Counted from the first letter of the stretch, positions 8,730 through 18,237 are shown. The stretch is DNA of 64,000 bases from Xanthomonas sp. (GCF_017163755.1 NZ_JAFIWC010000004.1:124001-188000); one strand, 5' to 3'. Numbers and translations: made by a program. The notes: a model not told the origin generated them from the letters alone.

Positions 8730-9272
8730 ATGAATCCCGCCTCCAATCTCGTGCTGGTCGGCCCGATGGGAGCCGGCAAGAGCGTGATCGGCCGCCGCCT
8801 GGCCGAGCGCTTCAGCCTGGCCTTCGTCGATGCCGACCAGGCCATCGTCGAGCGCGCCGGGGCGACCATCGCCTCGATCTTCGAGCATTCCGGCGAAGCC
8901 GGCTTCCGCGAGCACGAGCGCGCGGTGCTGCAGACCCTGCTCGCCGCGCCCGGGCACCTGATCTCCACCGGCGGCGGCGCGGTGCTCGACGCCGACAGCC
9001 GCCGGCAGATGCGCGAACACAGTTTCGTGGTGTACCTGCGCGTGGGCGTGGAATCGCAGCTGCAGCGGCTGCAGCGCGACCGCAGCCGTCCGCTGCTGCA
9101 ACGCGGCGACCGCGAGCAGGTGCTGCGCGAACTCAACGCCCGGCGCGAGCCGTTGTACCGCGAGGTCGCCGACCTGACCCTGGACACCGACCACCTCACC
9201 CCCGCCGAAGCCACCGCGCAGCTGGTCGTGCGCCTGGCCTCGCTATGGAAGCTTCCGGAACCCTCTGCATGA
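8730..9272 (+). CDS. aroK: Shikimate kinase
   Basis: 180-residue shikimate kinase, phosphorylating shikimate at O3 in aromatic amino-acid synthesis. The Walker A GPMGAGKS is at 11-18, the shikimate-binding FVDADQ near 31 and the STGGGAV loop near 80 follow, and the lid region contains [15 protein letters not shown] -10-like box ends six bases before the ATG, with no ribosome site, suggesting a leaderless transcript. The stop overlaps the aroB start (ATGA), the usual aroK-aroB pairing. Confidence 0.95.
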   Translation: MNPASNLVLVGPMGAGKSVIGRRLAERFSLAFVDADQAIVERAGATIASIFEHSGEAGFREHERAVLQTLLAAPGHLISTGGGAVLDADSRRQMREHSFVVYLRVGVESQLQRLQRDRSRPLLQRGDREQVLRELNARREPLYREVADLTLDTDHLTPAEATAQLVVRLASLWKLPEPSA

Positions 9273-10375
9273 ATGCTGCGTTGCGCACCGTCGACGTCGG
9301 CGGCGACCCCGCCTACACCATCCACATCGGCCCCGGCCTGCTCGGCGACGGCGCGCGCCTGGCCGCGCACGTGCGCGGCCGCCACGTGCTGCTGCTCAGC
9401 GACAGCCGCGTCGCCCCGCTGTACGCGGCGCGGGTGCGCCAGGCGCTGCTGGCCGCGCGGCCGGAGCTGCGCATCGGCGAATTCGTCATCGCCGCCGGCG
9501 AGGCGTCCAAGACGCTGGCCAGCTTCGGCGGCGCGATCGACGCGCTGGCCGAACTCGGCGCCACCCGCGACGCCTGCGTGCTGGCGCTGGGCGGCGGCGT
9601 GGTCGGCGACCTGGCCGGCTTCGCCGCCGCCTGCTGGATGCGCGGCGTGGACTGCGTGCAGCTGCCGACCACGCTGCTGGCGATGGTCGACTCGTCGGTC
9701 GGCGGCAAGACCGCGGTGGACATCGCCCAGGGCAAGAACCTGGTCGGCGCGTTCCACCCGCCGCGCGCCGTGCTCGCCGACACGTCCGCGCTGCACAGCC
9801 TGCCGCCGCGCGAGCTGCGCGCCGGGCTGGCCGAGGTGATCAAGTACGGCGCGATCCGCGACCCGCTGTTCTTCCAATGGCTGCACGCCGAGCGCCGCGC
9901 GCTGCTGGACGCCGATGCCGGCGCGCTGGCGCAGGCGATCGCGCGCAGTTGCGAGCACAAGGCCGAGATCGTGGCGCGCGACCCGCTGGAGAAGGGCGAG
10001 CGCGCCCTGCTGAACCTGGGCCATACCTTCGGCCACGCGATCGAGACCGAGCAGGGCTACGGCGCGCCGGGCAACGACAACCTCAACCATGGCGAGGCGG
10101 TGGCGGTGGGCATGGTGCTGGCCGCGCGGCTGTCGGCGGCGCTGGGCATGGCGACCGACGCCGACACCGCGGCGCTGAAGGACCTGCTGGACAGCTACGG
10201 CCTGCCCACCGCCATGCCGGCCGGGCTGGCGCCGCAGGCGCTGCTGGCGCGGATGCGCCTGGACAAGAAGAACGTCGCCGGCCGGCTGCGCCTGGTGCTG
10301 TGGCACGGCATCGGCCAGGCCGTGGTGGTGCCGGACGTGGACGAGGCGCAGGTGCTGGCGATCCTGGGAAGCTGA
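9269..10375 (+). CDS. aroB: 3-dehydroquinate synthase
   Basis: 368-residue NAD- and metal-dependent enzyme converting DAHP to 3-dehydroquinate, second step of the shikimate pathway. Seen: [17 protein letters not shown]-binding motif, [17 protein letters not shown], the metal ligand segment [11 protein letters not shown] and [14 protein letters not shown] at 9269 overlaps the aroK stop. Followed by a gene-free REP region. Confidence 0.96.
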   Translation: MNAALRTVDVGGDPAYTIHIGPGLLGDGARLAAHVRGRHVLLLSDSRVAPLYAARVRQALLAARPELRIGEFVIAAGEASKTLASFGGAIDALAELGATRDACVLALGGGVVGDLAGFAAACWMRGVDCVQLPTTLLAMVDSSVGGKTAVDIAQGKNLVGAFHPPRAVLADTSALHSLPPRELRAGLAEVIKYGAIRDPLFFQWLHAERRALLDADAGALAQAIARSCEHKAEIVARDPLEKGERALLNLGHTFGHAIETEQGYGAPGNDNLNHGEAVAVGMVLAARLSAALGMATDADTAALKDLLDSYGLPTAMPAGLAPQALLARMRLDKKNVAGRLRLVLWHGIGQAVVVPDVDEAQVLAILGS

Positions 10376-10913
10376 CGGCGACGGCGCTGGGCGCGGGCCG
10401 GCCGTGGCGGGCCGTGCACTGGCGGGCCATGCGATTGCACGGCGCGCCATGCGTGCGCTGATGCCGAGGTCTTCGAGGGTCGTTCCTGCATTGCCCCGGC
10501 CGGTACATGGCGAGGCTTCGGCCCCCGACGGCTTCGGAGGCCCCATGCCTCGCCGCTTCGCCGGTCGCGACCGAAGTCGCTCCTGCAGGAGTTACGGACG
10601 GCACTGTAGGAGGGGCTTCAGCCCCGACCGCTTCCGAAGCCGGATGTCTTGCAGTTTGCCGGTCGCGACCGAAGTCGCTCCTGCATGGGCGCCGGCCGGA
10701 TGCACCGTGGAGGACTTCAGCCCCGCTCCGGCGGCCGCGTTGCAGTGGGTAGTAGCTTCATGGTTCGCCACCCCCTGCACGCTCGTCGAAGCGGCCCTGG
10801 CGAACGCCGCCACCCTGCCACCGCCCTGCCACACCCCGCCGCTGCCCTGCCCGCGCCCGAACGGCGCACGCCGCGTCGACGTCGCCGCGCCCGGCAATCG
10901 GTACAATCGGCCC
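10376..10913. other. Gene-free region with REP-like palindromes
   Basis: About 540 bp between aroB and the WGR gene. The middle (10561-10730) holds a REP cluster. A TACAAT -10-like box is at 10902-10907, directly before the WGR gene. No protein-coding gene is convincing on either strand; long open frames here are only a result of high GC. Confidence 0.7.
10561..10730. repeat. REP-like palindrome cluster 1
   Basis: Two pairs of oppositely oriented units. Units at 10564-10587 and 10661-10685 read GTCGCGACCGAAGTCGCTCC; units at 10605-10630 and 10703-10730 read TGTAGGAGGGGCTTCAGC or a variant. Each forms a small hairpin of the GCGAC/GTCGC or GGGGC/GCCCC type with a four-base loop. The pair repeats with a period near 98-100 bp. 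This fits the REP/REPIN elements of Xanthomonadaceae. Confidence 0.8.
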
Positions 10914-11168
10914 ATGCGCGTCTTCCTGCAGCAACGTCCCGGCGGCAACGAGCCGCCTCGCTACATCCAGCTGACCCTGCAACCGGACTTGTTCGGCGGC
11001 TGGGAACTGCTGCGCGAAACCGGCCAGATCGGCGGCCGCGCGCAGCTCAAGCGCGAGCAATACCTGCTGCAGGACGAAGCCCACGCCGCCTTCGAGAAAG
11101 CCCGCGACGCGCAACTCAAGCGCGGCTTCCAGGTCATGTTCACCCGCGGTGCCGACGCGCCGCGCTGA
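10914..11168 (+). CDS. Small WGR-domain protein
   Basis: 84-residue protein made almost only of a WGR domain: PDLFGGWELLRETGQIGGR carries the W-G-R-like signature, followed by YLLQDEAHAAFEKA and a basic end. WGR domains bind nucleic acid in PARPs and some bacterial MolR-like proteins; stand-alone bacterial versions are uncharacterised. The ATG at 10914 lies six bases after a TACAAT box, with no ribosome site, so a leaderless message is likely. It is 12 bp from hemE and could be co-transcribed with it. Confidence 0.8.
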   Translation: MRVFLQQRPGGNEPPRYIQLTLQPDLFGGWELLRETGQIGGRAQLKREQYLLQDEAHAAFEKARDAQLKRGFQVMFTRGADAPR

Positions 11169-11180
11169 GGAAACCCCCCG

Positions 11181-12251
11181 ATGCTGAAGAACGACCGTCT
11201 GCTGCGCGCGCTGCGCCGCGAGCCCGTGGACCAGACCCCCGTATGGCTGATGCGCCAGGCCGGGCGCTACCTGCCCGAATACCGCGCCACGCGCGCGCGC
11301 GCCGGCAGCTTCCTGGCGATGGCCAAGACCCCGGAGCTGGCCTGCGAGGTCACCCTGCAGCCGCTGGCGCGGTTCCCGCTGGACGCGGCGATCCTGTTCT
11401 CCGACATCCTGACCATCCCCGACGCGATGGGGCTGGAGCTGTACTTCGTCGAAGGCGAAGGCCCCAAGTTCAAGCACCCGGTGCGCGATGCGGCGGCGAT
11501 CGCCCGGCTCGGCGTGCCGGACATGGAGACCGAGCTGCGCTACGTGATGGACGCGGTGCGGGTGATCCGCCGCGAACTGGACGGCCGCGTGCCGCTGATC
11601 GGCTTCTCCGGCAGCCCGTGGACGCTGGCCTGCTACATGGTCGAAGGCGGCGGCAGCGACAACTATTCGCGGATCAAGGCGCTGGCCCTGAACGAGCCGG
11701 CGGCGCTGCACCGGTTGCTGTCGGTCAACACCGACGCGGTGATCGCCTACCTGGCCGCGCAGCGCGCGGCCGGCGCGCAGGCGTTGCAGGTGTTCGACAC
11801 CTGGGGCGGCGTGCTCAGCCCGGCGATGTACCGCGAGTTCTCGCTGCCCTACCTGCAGCGCATCGCCCGGGAACTGCCGCGCGGCGAAGGCGCCGAGCGC
11901 ACCCCGCTGATCCTGTTCGGCAAGGGCAACGCGCCGTATCTGGAGGAACTGGCCGCCTCCGGTGCCGAAGGCCTCGGCGTGGACTGGACCGTCGACCTGG
12001 CCGAGGCCGCGCGCCGCACCGGCGGGCGCGTCGCGCTGCAGGGCAACCTGGACCCGGCGATGCTGTACGGCTCGCCGCAGGCGATCGACGCGCAGGTGCA
12101 GCGCGTGCTGCAAAGCTACGCCGACGGCAACGGCTCGCCGGAAGGGCATGTGTTCAACCTCGGCCACGGCCTGTCGCCGGACATGCAGCCCGAGCACGTC
12201 GGCGCGCTGGTCGCCGCGGTGCAGCGGCACAGCCGCCGCGCGCAGGCATAG
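11181..12251 (+). CDS. hemE: Uroporphyrinogen decarboxylase
   Basis: 356-residue enzyme removing four carboxyl groups from uroporphyrinogen III to give coproporphyrinogen III in haem synthesis, cytoplasmic. The N-terminal [16 protein letters not shown] active-site motif, [12 protein letters not shown], the [16 protein letters not shown] motif and the C-terminal [10 protein letters not shown] motif are all intact, and length is normal. It follows the WGR gene by 12 bp and is followed by a REP cluster. Confidence 0.97.
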   Translation: MLKNDRLLRALRREPVDQTPVWLMRQAGRYLPEYRATRARAGSFLAMAKTPELACEVTLQPLARFPLDAAILFSDILTIPDAMGLELYFVEGEGPKFKHPVRDAAAIARLGVPDMETELRYVMDAVRVIRRELDGRVPLIGFSGSPWTLACYMVEGGGSDNYSRIKALALNEPAALHRLLSVNTDAVIAYLAAQRAAGAQALQVFDTWGGVLSPAMYREFSLPYLQRIARELPRGEGAERTPLILFGKGNAPYLEELAASGAEGLGVDWTVDLAEAARRTGGRVALQGNLDPAMLYGSPQAIDAQVQRVLQSYADGNGSPEGHVFNLGHGLSPDMQPEHVGALVAAVQRHSRRAQA

Positions 12252-12724
12252 CCGCGTACCGAGCCGTCGCAAGCGATGGGCGCCTTTCGCTCATCGGATG
12301 CGCGGAGCGAGGCAACGCGCGCTTCCGCCATCTTGCAGTCGGGACTGAAGTCCCTCCCACCGTGCACCCGGTCGCCGTGCCGAAAGCTCTCTGTAGGAGC
12401 GGTTTCAACCTCGACGAACGAAGTAGTGGACCCGACGGCTTCGGATACCCGTCGGGGCTGAAGCCCCTCCTACAGTGCACCCAGCCGGGCGCACCGCAAA
12501 TCCCTGTGGGAGCGACTTCAGTCGCGACGAGCGAAGACGGATAGCCTCCACACTCCGGACGCGGTCGGGGCTGAAGTCCCTCCTACAGGAAGTGCGCAAT
12601 GCGCGTCGATCCGCCATCGCAGCGGAGTTGCGCTGTTCACCACGCGCCACAACCGCTCGCTGCTGCACGACACCGCGACGCGATATGCGCGATCCTGGGC
12701 GCCCCCGCGTTGCCGTGCGTGCCG
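12252..12724. other. Gene-free region with REP-like palindromes
   Basis: About 470 bp between hemE and the MFS gene. REP units fill 12338-12588. From about 12600 to the ATG at 12725 no ribosome site or clear promoter was recognised. Confidence 0.65.
12338..12588. repeat. REP-like palindrome cluster 2 (five alternating units)
   Basis: Five units in alternating orientation: inverse at 12338-12362, direct at 12391-12416, inverse at 12451-12475, direct at 12504-12530, inverse at 12563-12588. Each has a GTAGGAG or GTGGGAG head and a hairpin closing on TTCA or TGAA. Unit spacing is about 53-60 bp. Base changes in the stems are compensated in several units (GGGAC/GTCCC, GGGGC/GCCCC, GCGAC/GTCGC), which supports conserved RNA or DNA folding. 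Confidence 0.85.
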
Positions 12725-14155
12725 ATGTCCGCGCCCTCCCCCGATCCGTTGTCCGTTCCGAACTACCGCAGCTTCCGCCCGCTGCTGTGGCTGGTGTCGC
12801 TGGCCATCTTCATGCAGATGCTGGATGCGACCATCGTCAACACCGCGCTGCCGGCGATGGCGCGCAGCCTGGGCGAGAGCCCGCTGCAGATGCAGTCGGT
12901 GGTGTTCAGCTACGCGCTGGCGGTGGCGATGTTCATCCCCGCCTCGGGCTGGATCGCCGACCGCTACGGCACGCGCCGCACCTTCCTGGCCGCGATCGTG
13001 CTGTTCACCCTCGGCTCGCTGCTGTGCGCGGCGGCGCCGCGCCTGCCCTACCTGGTCGCCGCGCGCGTGCTGCAGGGCATTGGCGGGGCGATGCTGCTGC
13101 CGGTCGGGCGGCTGGCGGTGCTGCGCTCGGTGTCGCGCGAGCAGTTCCTGCGCGCGATGAGCTTCATCGCGATCCCGGCGCTGATCGGGCCGCTGGTCGG
13201 GCCGACCCTGGGCGGCTGGCTGGTGCAGGTGGCGTCGTGGCACTGGGTGTTCCTGATCAACCTGCCGATCGGCGCGATCGGCTTCGTCGCCGCGCTGAAG
13301 GTGATGCCGGATTTCCACGGCGAGCAGCGCGTGCGCTTCGACCTGGTCGGCTACGCGATGCTGGCCTTCGGCATGGTCGCGCTGTCGCTGGCGCTGGACG
13401 GCATCTCCGAGCTGGGCCTGCGCCACGCGTTCGTGATGCTGCTGGCGATCGCCGGCCTGGCCGCGCTGATCGGCTACTGGCTGCACGCGGCCAACGCCGC
13501 CGCGCCGCTGTTCCCGCTGCACCTGTTCAAGGTGGTGAGCTTCCGCATCGGCATCCTCGGCAACCTGTTCGCGCGCGTGGGCAGCGGCAGCATGCCGTTC
13601 CTGATCCCGCTGCTGCTGCAGGTCGGCCTGGGCATGAGCCCGATGCATGCCGGGCTGATGATGGTCCCGGTGGCGCTGGCCGGCATGGCCGCCAAGCGCG
13701 CGGCGGTGAAGCTGGTGGAAAGCTATGGCTATCGCCAGGTGCTGATGACCAACACGGTGCTGGTCGGGATGGCGATGTCCAGCTTCATGCTGTTCGACGC
13801 CGGCCAGGCGCTGGGCTGGCGGCTGCTTCAACTGGCGCTGTTCGGCGCGGTGAACTCGCTGCAGTTCACCGTGATGAACACGGTGACGTTGCGCGACCTG
13901 GACCGCGACCAGGCCAGCGCCGGCAACAGCCTGCTGTCGATGGTGATGATGCTGGCCACCGGCTTCGGCGCAGCCGCGGCCGGCAGCCTGCTGGCCGCGT
14001 TCAACAGCCACCTGGGCGACGGCCACGGCGCCACCGCCGCCCTGCACGCCACCTTCGTCTGCGTCGGCGCGATCACCCTGACCTCCACGCTGATCTTCTG
14101 GCAGTTGCCCGATACCCGGCCGCATCCGAAGCAGGTGGAGGAAGTGGCGGAGTAG
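12725..14155 (+). CDS. MdtD-like MFS multidrug transporter (DHA2 family)
   Basis: 476-residue inner-membrane proton antiporter of the 14-helix DHA2 group. Seen: MQMLDATIVNTALPAMA (motif D1 in the first helix), the GWIADRYGTRRTF motif A after the second, and LQGIGGAMLLPVGRLAVLR in the fourth, closest to E. coli MdtD. The start at 12725 (MSAPSPD) places helix 1 correctly; the longer open frame upstream runs into REP DNA. Substrates are unknown. Its stop is followed by an inverted repeat shared with the convergent kinase gene. Confidence 0.88.
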   Translation: MSAPSPDPLSVPNYRSFRPLLWLVSLAIFMQMLDATIVNTALPAMARSLGESPLQMQSVVFSYALAVAMFIPASGWIADRYGTRRTFLAAIVLFTLGSLLCAAAPRLPYLVAARVLQGIGGAMLLPVGRLAVLRSVSREQFLRAMSFIAIPALIGPLVGPTLGGWLVQVASWHWVFLINLPIGAIGFVAALKVMPDFHGEQRVRFDLVGYAMLAFGMVALSLALDGISELGLRHAFVMLLAIAGLAALIGYWLHAANAAAPLFPLHLFKVVSFRIGILGNLFARVGSGSMPFLIPLLLQVGLGMSPMHAGLMMVPVALAGMAAKRAAVKLVESYGYRQVLMTNTVLVGMAMSSFMLFDAGQALGWRLLQLALFGAVNSLQFTVMNTVTLRDLDRDQASAGNSLLSMVMMLATGFGAAAAGSLLAAFNSHLGDGHGATAALHATFVCVGAITLTSTLIFWQLPDTRPHPKQVEEVAE

Positions 14156-14274
14156 CCGGGACTCGGGACTCGGGACCCGTAGGAGCGCCGCGCCGGCTGG
14201 TCTACGAAGTCACGAAACGATCAGCCGCGACATCACGCTTTTTCGAGTCCCGAGTCCCCGGTCCCGAGTCCCGG
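14156..14274. repeat. Inverted GGGACTC repeat between convergent genes
   Basis: The left arm (14156-14179) repeats CGGGACT units and the right arm (14245-14274) holds their reverse complement; 14 bases pair perfectly (14156-14169 with 14261-14274). It lies between the MFS stop and the hybrid-kinase stop, and the right arm is inside the kinase reading frame. A related element occurs at 41903-41992. It may act as a two-way terminator. Confidence 0.75.
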
Positions 14275-17200
14275 CCCCTTCAGCGCCTCCTCGATCGCCT
14301 CGGCCAGCATGTCCCCGGTCACCGGCTTGCGCAGGAAGCCGTCGAAGCCGGCGGCGCGCGCGTGCGGCTCGGCGTCGGCGTCGGCGCGCGCGGTGACCGC
14401 GATCAGCGGCATCTCGTAGCCGAACACGCGCAGCTGCCGCGCCAGCGCCAGGCCGTCCAGGCCCGGCAGGTCCAGGTCCAGCAGCGCCACGTCGAACGGG
14501 CTGCCGGCGACCTCGGTCAGCGCCGCCAGCGCGTGCACCGCGTGCGTGACCTGGTGGCCGCGCGCGCTGAGCAGGCCGCTGATCACCTCGGCCACGGTGG
14601 CGTCGTCCTCGACCAGCAGGATCCGCAGCGGCCGCGTCGCCACCACGTCGCGCTCGGCGCGCGCGCCGCGGCCCGGCGCCGATTCCACCCACGGCAGCGG
14701 CAGCTCGACCACGAAGCGGGTGCCGACGCCGAGCTTGCTCTCGATGTCGATGCGCCCGCCCATCGCCACCGCCAGCTCCTGGCAGATCGCCAGGCCCAGG
14801 CCGCTGCCGCCGTAGCGCGCCGCGGTGCGCGGGCCATTGGCTTGCTCGAAACGCTGGAACAGGCGCGCCTGCTGCTCGGCGTTGATGCCCGGGCCGGTGT
14901 CGGCGACCTCGAAACGCACGCCGGTGGCCTCGTGCTGCGGCGCGATGCGCAAGGTGACCCCGCCATGGTCGGTGAACTTGATCGCGTTGCTCAGCAGGTT
15001 CAGCAGGATCTGCCGCACCCGGGTCGCGTCGCCGCTGGCCGAGACCTCGGCCGGCATCGCGTTGTCCAGTTCGAAGTACAGGCCGCGGCTTTGCGCCATC
15101 GGCCCCATCATCGCCTCCAGCTCGGCGATCAGCTGGCCCAGGTCGAACGGCTGCTGGTCCAGCTCCAGGCGTCCGGCCTCGATCCGCGCCAGGTCCAGCG
15201 CGTCGTTGACCAGCCGCAGCAGATGCGCGCCGGCGCGGCGGATCGATTCGGTGTAGCTGCGCTGCTTCGGATCCAGCGGCGTGGCCAGCAGCAGTTCGCT
15301 CATGCCCAGCACCCCGGTCATCGGCGTGCGCACCTCGTGGCCGAGCGTGGCCAGGAAGCGGGTCTTGGCCAGCGACGCCTGCTCGGCCAGTTCCTGCTTG
15401 TGCAAGGCCAGCTGCCAGGCGTTGCGCCGGCGCAGGCGCCGCCGGTACAGGTGCGAGGCCAGCCACAGCGCCAGCGCCGCCAGCAGCGCCAGGCCGGCCA
15501 GGCCCCAGGGGCTGAGCCACCACGGCGGCAGCACCCGGAAGCGCAGCACGGTCACCTTCGACCACACCTTGTCGGCGGTGCGCGCCTGCATCTCCAGCGT
15601 GTAGCGTCCGGCCGGCAAGCGCGAGAACAGGCGCTCGCCGCTGGCGCCGACGTCGACCCATTCCGGATCGTAGCCGCTGAGCCGGAACCGGTAGTTATTG
15701 GCCTCGGTGTCGGAGAAGGACAGCAGCCGCGCCACGATGTGCAGGTCGCGGTCGCCTTCCTGCAGCGCGATCTCGCTGGTGTGGGTCAGGTCCAGCGCGC
15801 GCTCGCCGCGCCGCACCCCGACCCGTTCCACCACCAGCGGCGGCTGCCGCCTGGACGGCACCACCTGCGACGGCTCGAACAGCACCAGCCCGTCCGGGGT
15901 GCCGCCGACGATCTGCCCGGTGCTGGCCTGGGCCAGCGTGTGCGGATAGAACTCCTGGTTGGGCAGGCCGTCGTGCACGCCGTACAGGCGGATCGCGCGG
16001 CTGGCCGGCTCCAGCCGGATCAGCCCGCGCACGCTGCCCATCCACGCCACGCCGTGGCCGTCCACGACCAGGCTGTTCGGCGCCAGCGCCGGGAACTCCT
16101 GTTCGCCGTCGATGCGGTCGAGCAGGTTCAGGCGCTTGCCGTCCCACAGGTAGCGTTCCAGCTGGCCGACGCTGCCCAGCCAGATCACGTTGCCCTCGGT
16201 GATGGTGAAGGTGCTCAGCGGGCGCACCGGCGCGCCGGGCACCGGCTCGAAACGCTGCGCGGCCGGATTCCAGGCCAGCACCCCATGCAGTCCCAGCAGC
16301 CAGGGCTGGCCGAGCGGTCCGACCTTGGCCTCCTCCATCGTCGTCGACAGCGGCAGGCCATCGGCGCCAGGCGGGATGGTACGCAGCACGCGCCCTTCCA
16401 GGTCGCGCACCTGCACGCCGCCGACATCGCTGAACAACCAGATCCGGTCGTCGCCGCTGAGCATCGCCGCATCGACGTCGCCGGGCATCGGCGCATCGAC
16501 CGCATCGCCGGTGTTCCAGCGCCGGACCTCGCCGCTGACCGGGTCGTAGCGCAGCAGCGCGCCCTGGCTGCCCGCCCACACCCGGCCGTTGCGGTCCTCG
16601 GTGAGCGCGCGCGACCAGTTGCGCCCGAACATCGCCATGATGTGGTGGCGCACCGCGCCGGTGGCCGGGTCCAGCTTGTCGAGCACGCCGCGGGTGCCGG
16701 CCAGCCAGATGCCGCCGTCGCGCGAGGGCGCGGTGGCCAGCACGTAGGGATTGGCCACCGTGCCGGGATCGTCGACGCGGTAGGACAGCACCGAGAACTG
16801 GCGCCAGTTCGCCGGCAAGTACCACAACCCGGTGTTGGGGCTGGCGAACCACAGGCCGCCTTCGCGGTCCTCGAACGCCAGCGCCCAGTTCGGCTTGACC
16901 AGGCCGTGCGCCGAAGCGCTGTACAGCGGCACGTTGCGGATCTGCGCGCCCTCGCTCTCGCGGCCCAGGCCGTCGTTGGTGTCGAACCAGCGGTTGCCGC
17001 TGCGGTCGTGCACCAGCATCGCCAGCACGTTCTCGCTGGCCATGTTGTGCCAGTACGGGGCGATCACGTGGCCGTCGCGGCGGACCAGGCGCACGCCGCT
17101 GAGCGTGGAGACCCACAGGTTGCCCTCGCGCTCGGGGGTGAGCCCGTTGACCTTCTGCTCGGGCAGCGCCGATGCCGGCAGGCGCTGGAAATCGCGCCCG

Positions 17201-17802
17201 GTCCAGCGCGCCGCGCCGCCGCGGGTGCCGACCCACAGCGTGCCGTCGCTGGTCACCGCCAGATGGGTGACCATCGCCGACGGCAGGCTGCGCTCGTCGC
17301 CCGGCATCGGCATGAAGCGCTGCATGCGGCCATCGGGCAGCAGGCGGTGCAGCCCGCCGCTGGAGGTGCCGAACCAGATGCTGCCGTCGGGCGTGGAGGT
17401 GATCGCCCAGACCGTGCTGCCGCCGATCTGCGGATAGTCGGTGCGGTCGTAGAAGCGGAACGTGCGCCGGTCCGCCGACAGCATCGCCATGCCCGCGTTC
17501 TGGGTGCCGATCCAGACCCGGTTCTGCGCATCCACGTGCACGGTCCAGATCTTGTTGTCGCGCAGGCCGTCCTCGACCCGCCAGATGCGGTAGCCGCGCC
17601 CGTCGAAACGCGCCAACCCGTCGCTGCTGGCCAGCCACAGGTAGCCGAGCTGGTCTTCGGCGAAGCCGTTGATGCTGTTGGACGGCAGTCCGTCGGCCAC
17701 GGTGAGCTGGCGCGGCTGCGGCGTCAGCGGCACGGTGGCCCCGGCGCTGCCGGCGCACAGCAGCAGCAGCCACAACCAGATCCCCCCTGACCGCATCGTC
17801 AT
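14233..17802 (-). CDS. Hybrid sensor histidine kinase with two-component propeller sensor (1)
   Basis: 1189-residue envelope sensor. Order: signal peptide or anchor (1-23), periplasmic Reg_prop beta-propeller repeats (about 30-660, e.g. DQLGYLWLASSDGLARFDG), a Y_Y_Y domain (about 680-755), one membrane helix (about 767-786), HisKA with His822 in LGHEVRTPM, HATPase_c (N box LLNLLSNAIKFTDHG, G boxes ADTGPGI and GSGLGLAI), and a receiver with Asp1109 in LLDLDLPG. No Hpt or DNA-binding domain, so a downstream partner is needed. The ligand is unknown; relatives sense sugars. The last 14 or so residues are encoded by the intergenic inverted repeat. Paralogue of the kinase at 18238-21828. Confidence 0.93.
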   Translation of the reverse strand: MTMRSGGIWLWLLLLCAGSAGATVPLTPQPRQLTVADGLPSNSINGFAEDQLGYLWLASSDGLARFDGRGYRIWRVEDGLRDNKIWTVHVDAQNRVWIGTQNAGMAMLSADRRTFRFYDRTDYPQIGGSTVWAITSTPDGSIWFGTSSGGLHRLLPDGRMQRFMPMPGDERSLPSAMVTHLAVTSDGTLWVGTRGGAARWTGRDFQRLPASALPEQKVNGLTPEREGNLWVSTLSGVRLVRRDGHVIAPYWHNMASENVLAMLVHDRSGNRWFDTNDGLGRESEGAQIRNVPLYSASAHGLVKPNWALAFEDREGGLWFASPNTGLWYLPANWRQFSVLSYRVDDPGTVANPYVLATAPSRDGGIWLAGTRGVLDKLDPATGAVRHHIMAMFGRNWSRALTEDRNGRVWAGSQGALLRYDPVSGEVRRWNTGDAVDAPMPGDVDAAMLSGDDRIWLFSDVGGVQVRDLEGRVLRTIPPGADGLPLSTTMEEAKVGPLGQPWLLGLHGVLAWNPAAQRFEPVPGAPVRPLSTFTITEGNVIWLGSVGQLERYLWDGKRLNLLDRIDGEQEFPALAPNSLVVDGHGVAWMGSVRGLIRLEPASRAIRLYGVHDGLPNQEFYPHTLAQASTGQIVGGTPDGLVLFEPSQVVPSRRQPPLVVERVGVRRGERALDLTHTSEIALQEGDRDLHIVARLLSFSDTEANNYRFRLSGYDPEWVDVGASGERLFSRLPAGRYTLEMQARTADKVWSKVTVLRFRVLPPWWLSPWGLAGLALLAALALWLASHLYRRRLRRRNAWQLALHKQELAEQASLAKTRFLATLGHEVRTPMTGVLGMSELLLATPLDPKQRSYTESIRRAGAHLLRLVNDALDLARIEAGRLELDQQPFDLGQLIAELEAMMGPMAQSRGLYFELDNAMPAEVSASGDATRVRQILLNLLSNAIKFTDHGGVTLRIAPQHEATGVRFEVADTGPGINAEQQARLFQRFEQANGPRTAARYGGSGLGLAICQELAVAMGGRIDIESKLGVGTRFVVELPLPWVESAPGRGARAERDVVATRPLRILLVEDDATVAEVISGLLSARGHQVTHAVHALAALTEVAGSPFDVALLDLDLPGLDGLALARQLRVFGYEMPLIAVTARADADAEPHARAAGFDGFLRKPVTGDMLAEAIEEALKGPGLGTGDSGLEKA

Positions 17803-18237
17803 CTCCCTGTGCGTACCGGGTCAGCCACCCCGGCGCCCAGGCGGCATCGTCGGCGATAACCGCGCCCGCTGGCAACCGCCGTGCGAGCGCCGTGCAGCGG
17901 TCTATCGCCGGGTTCGTCGCGACTGGAGTCGCTCCACAGGGATTGCGGTGCGCCGGCCGGGGTGCACTGTAGGAGGGGCTTCAGCCCCGACGGTATCGGA
18001 AGCCGTCAGGTCTCTCGCTGCGTTCGTCGCGACTGAAGTCGCTCCCACAGGGACTCGCGGTGCGCCGGCCGGGTGCACTGTAGGAGGGGCTTCAGCCCCG
18101 ACGGTGTCCGAAGCCGTCGGGTCTCTCGCTGCGTTCGTCGCGACTGAAGTCGCTCCCACAGGGACTCGCGGTGCGCCCGGCCGGGTGCACTGTGGGAGGG
18201 GCTTCAGCCCCGACGGTGTCCGAAGCCGTCAGCTCCG
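17803..18237. other. Gene-free spacer with tandem REP array
   Basis: About 435 bp between the two hybrid-kinase genes. 17910-18237 is a three-copy tandem array; 17803-17909 shows no gene, and any promoter for the first kinase would lie here. No terminator with a T-run is visible. Confidence 0.7.
17910..18237. repeat. Tandem REP-pair array, three copies of about 111 bp
   Basis: Each copy has a GTTCGTCGCGACTGAAGTCG unit followed by a TGTAGGAGGGGCTTCAGCCC unit and a CGAAGCCGTC tail. Equivalent bases fall at 17971, 18082 and 18194, giving periods of 111 and 112 bp. The second and third copies are almost identical; the first differs at a few bases. The last copy stops at the kinase stop codon (18238). 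The spacers are as conserved as the palindromes, so this is not CRISPR-like. Confidence 0.88.

Noticed and set aside
17910-18237. Possible CRISPR array
   Set aside because: Repeat period is 111 bp, spacers are themselves conserved, and no cas genes are present; it is a REP-pair tandem array.
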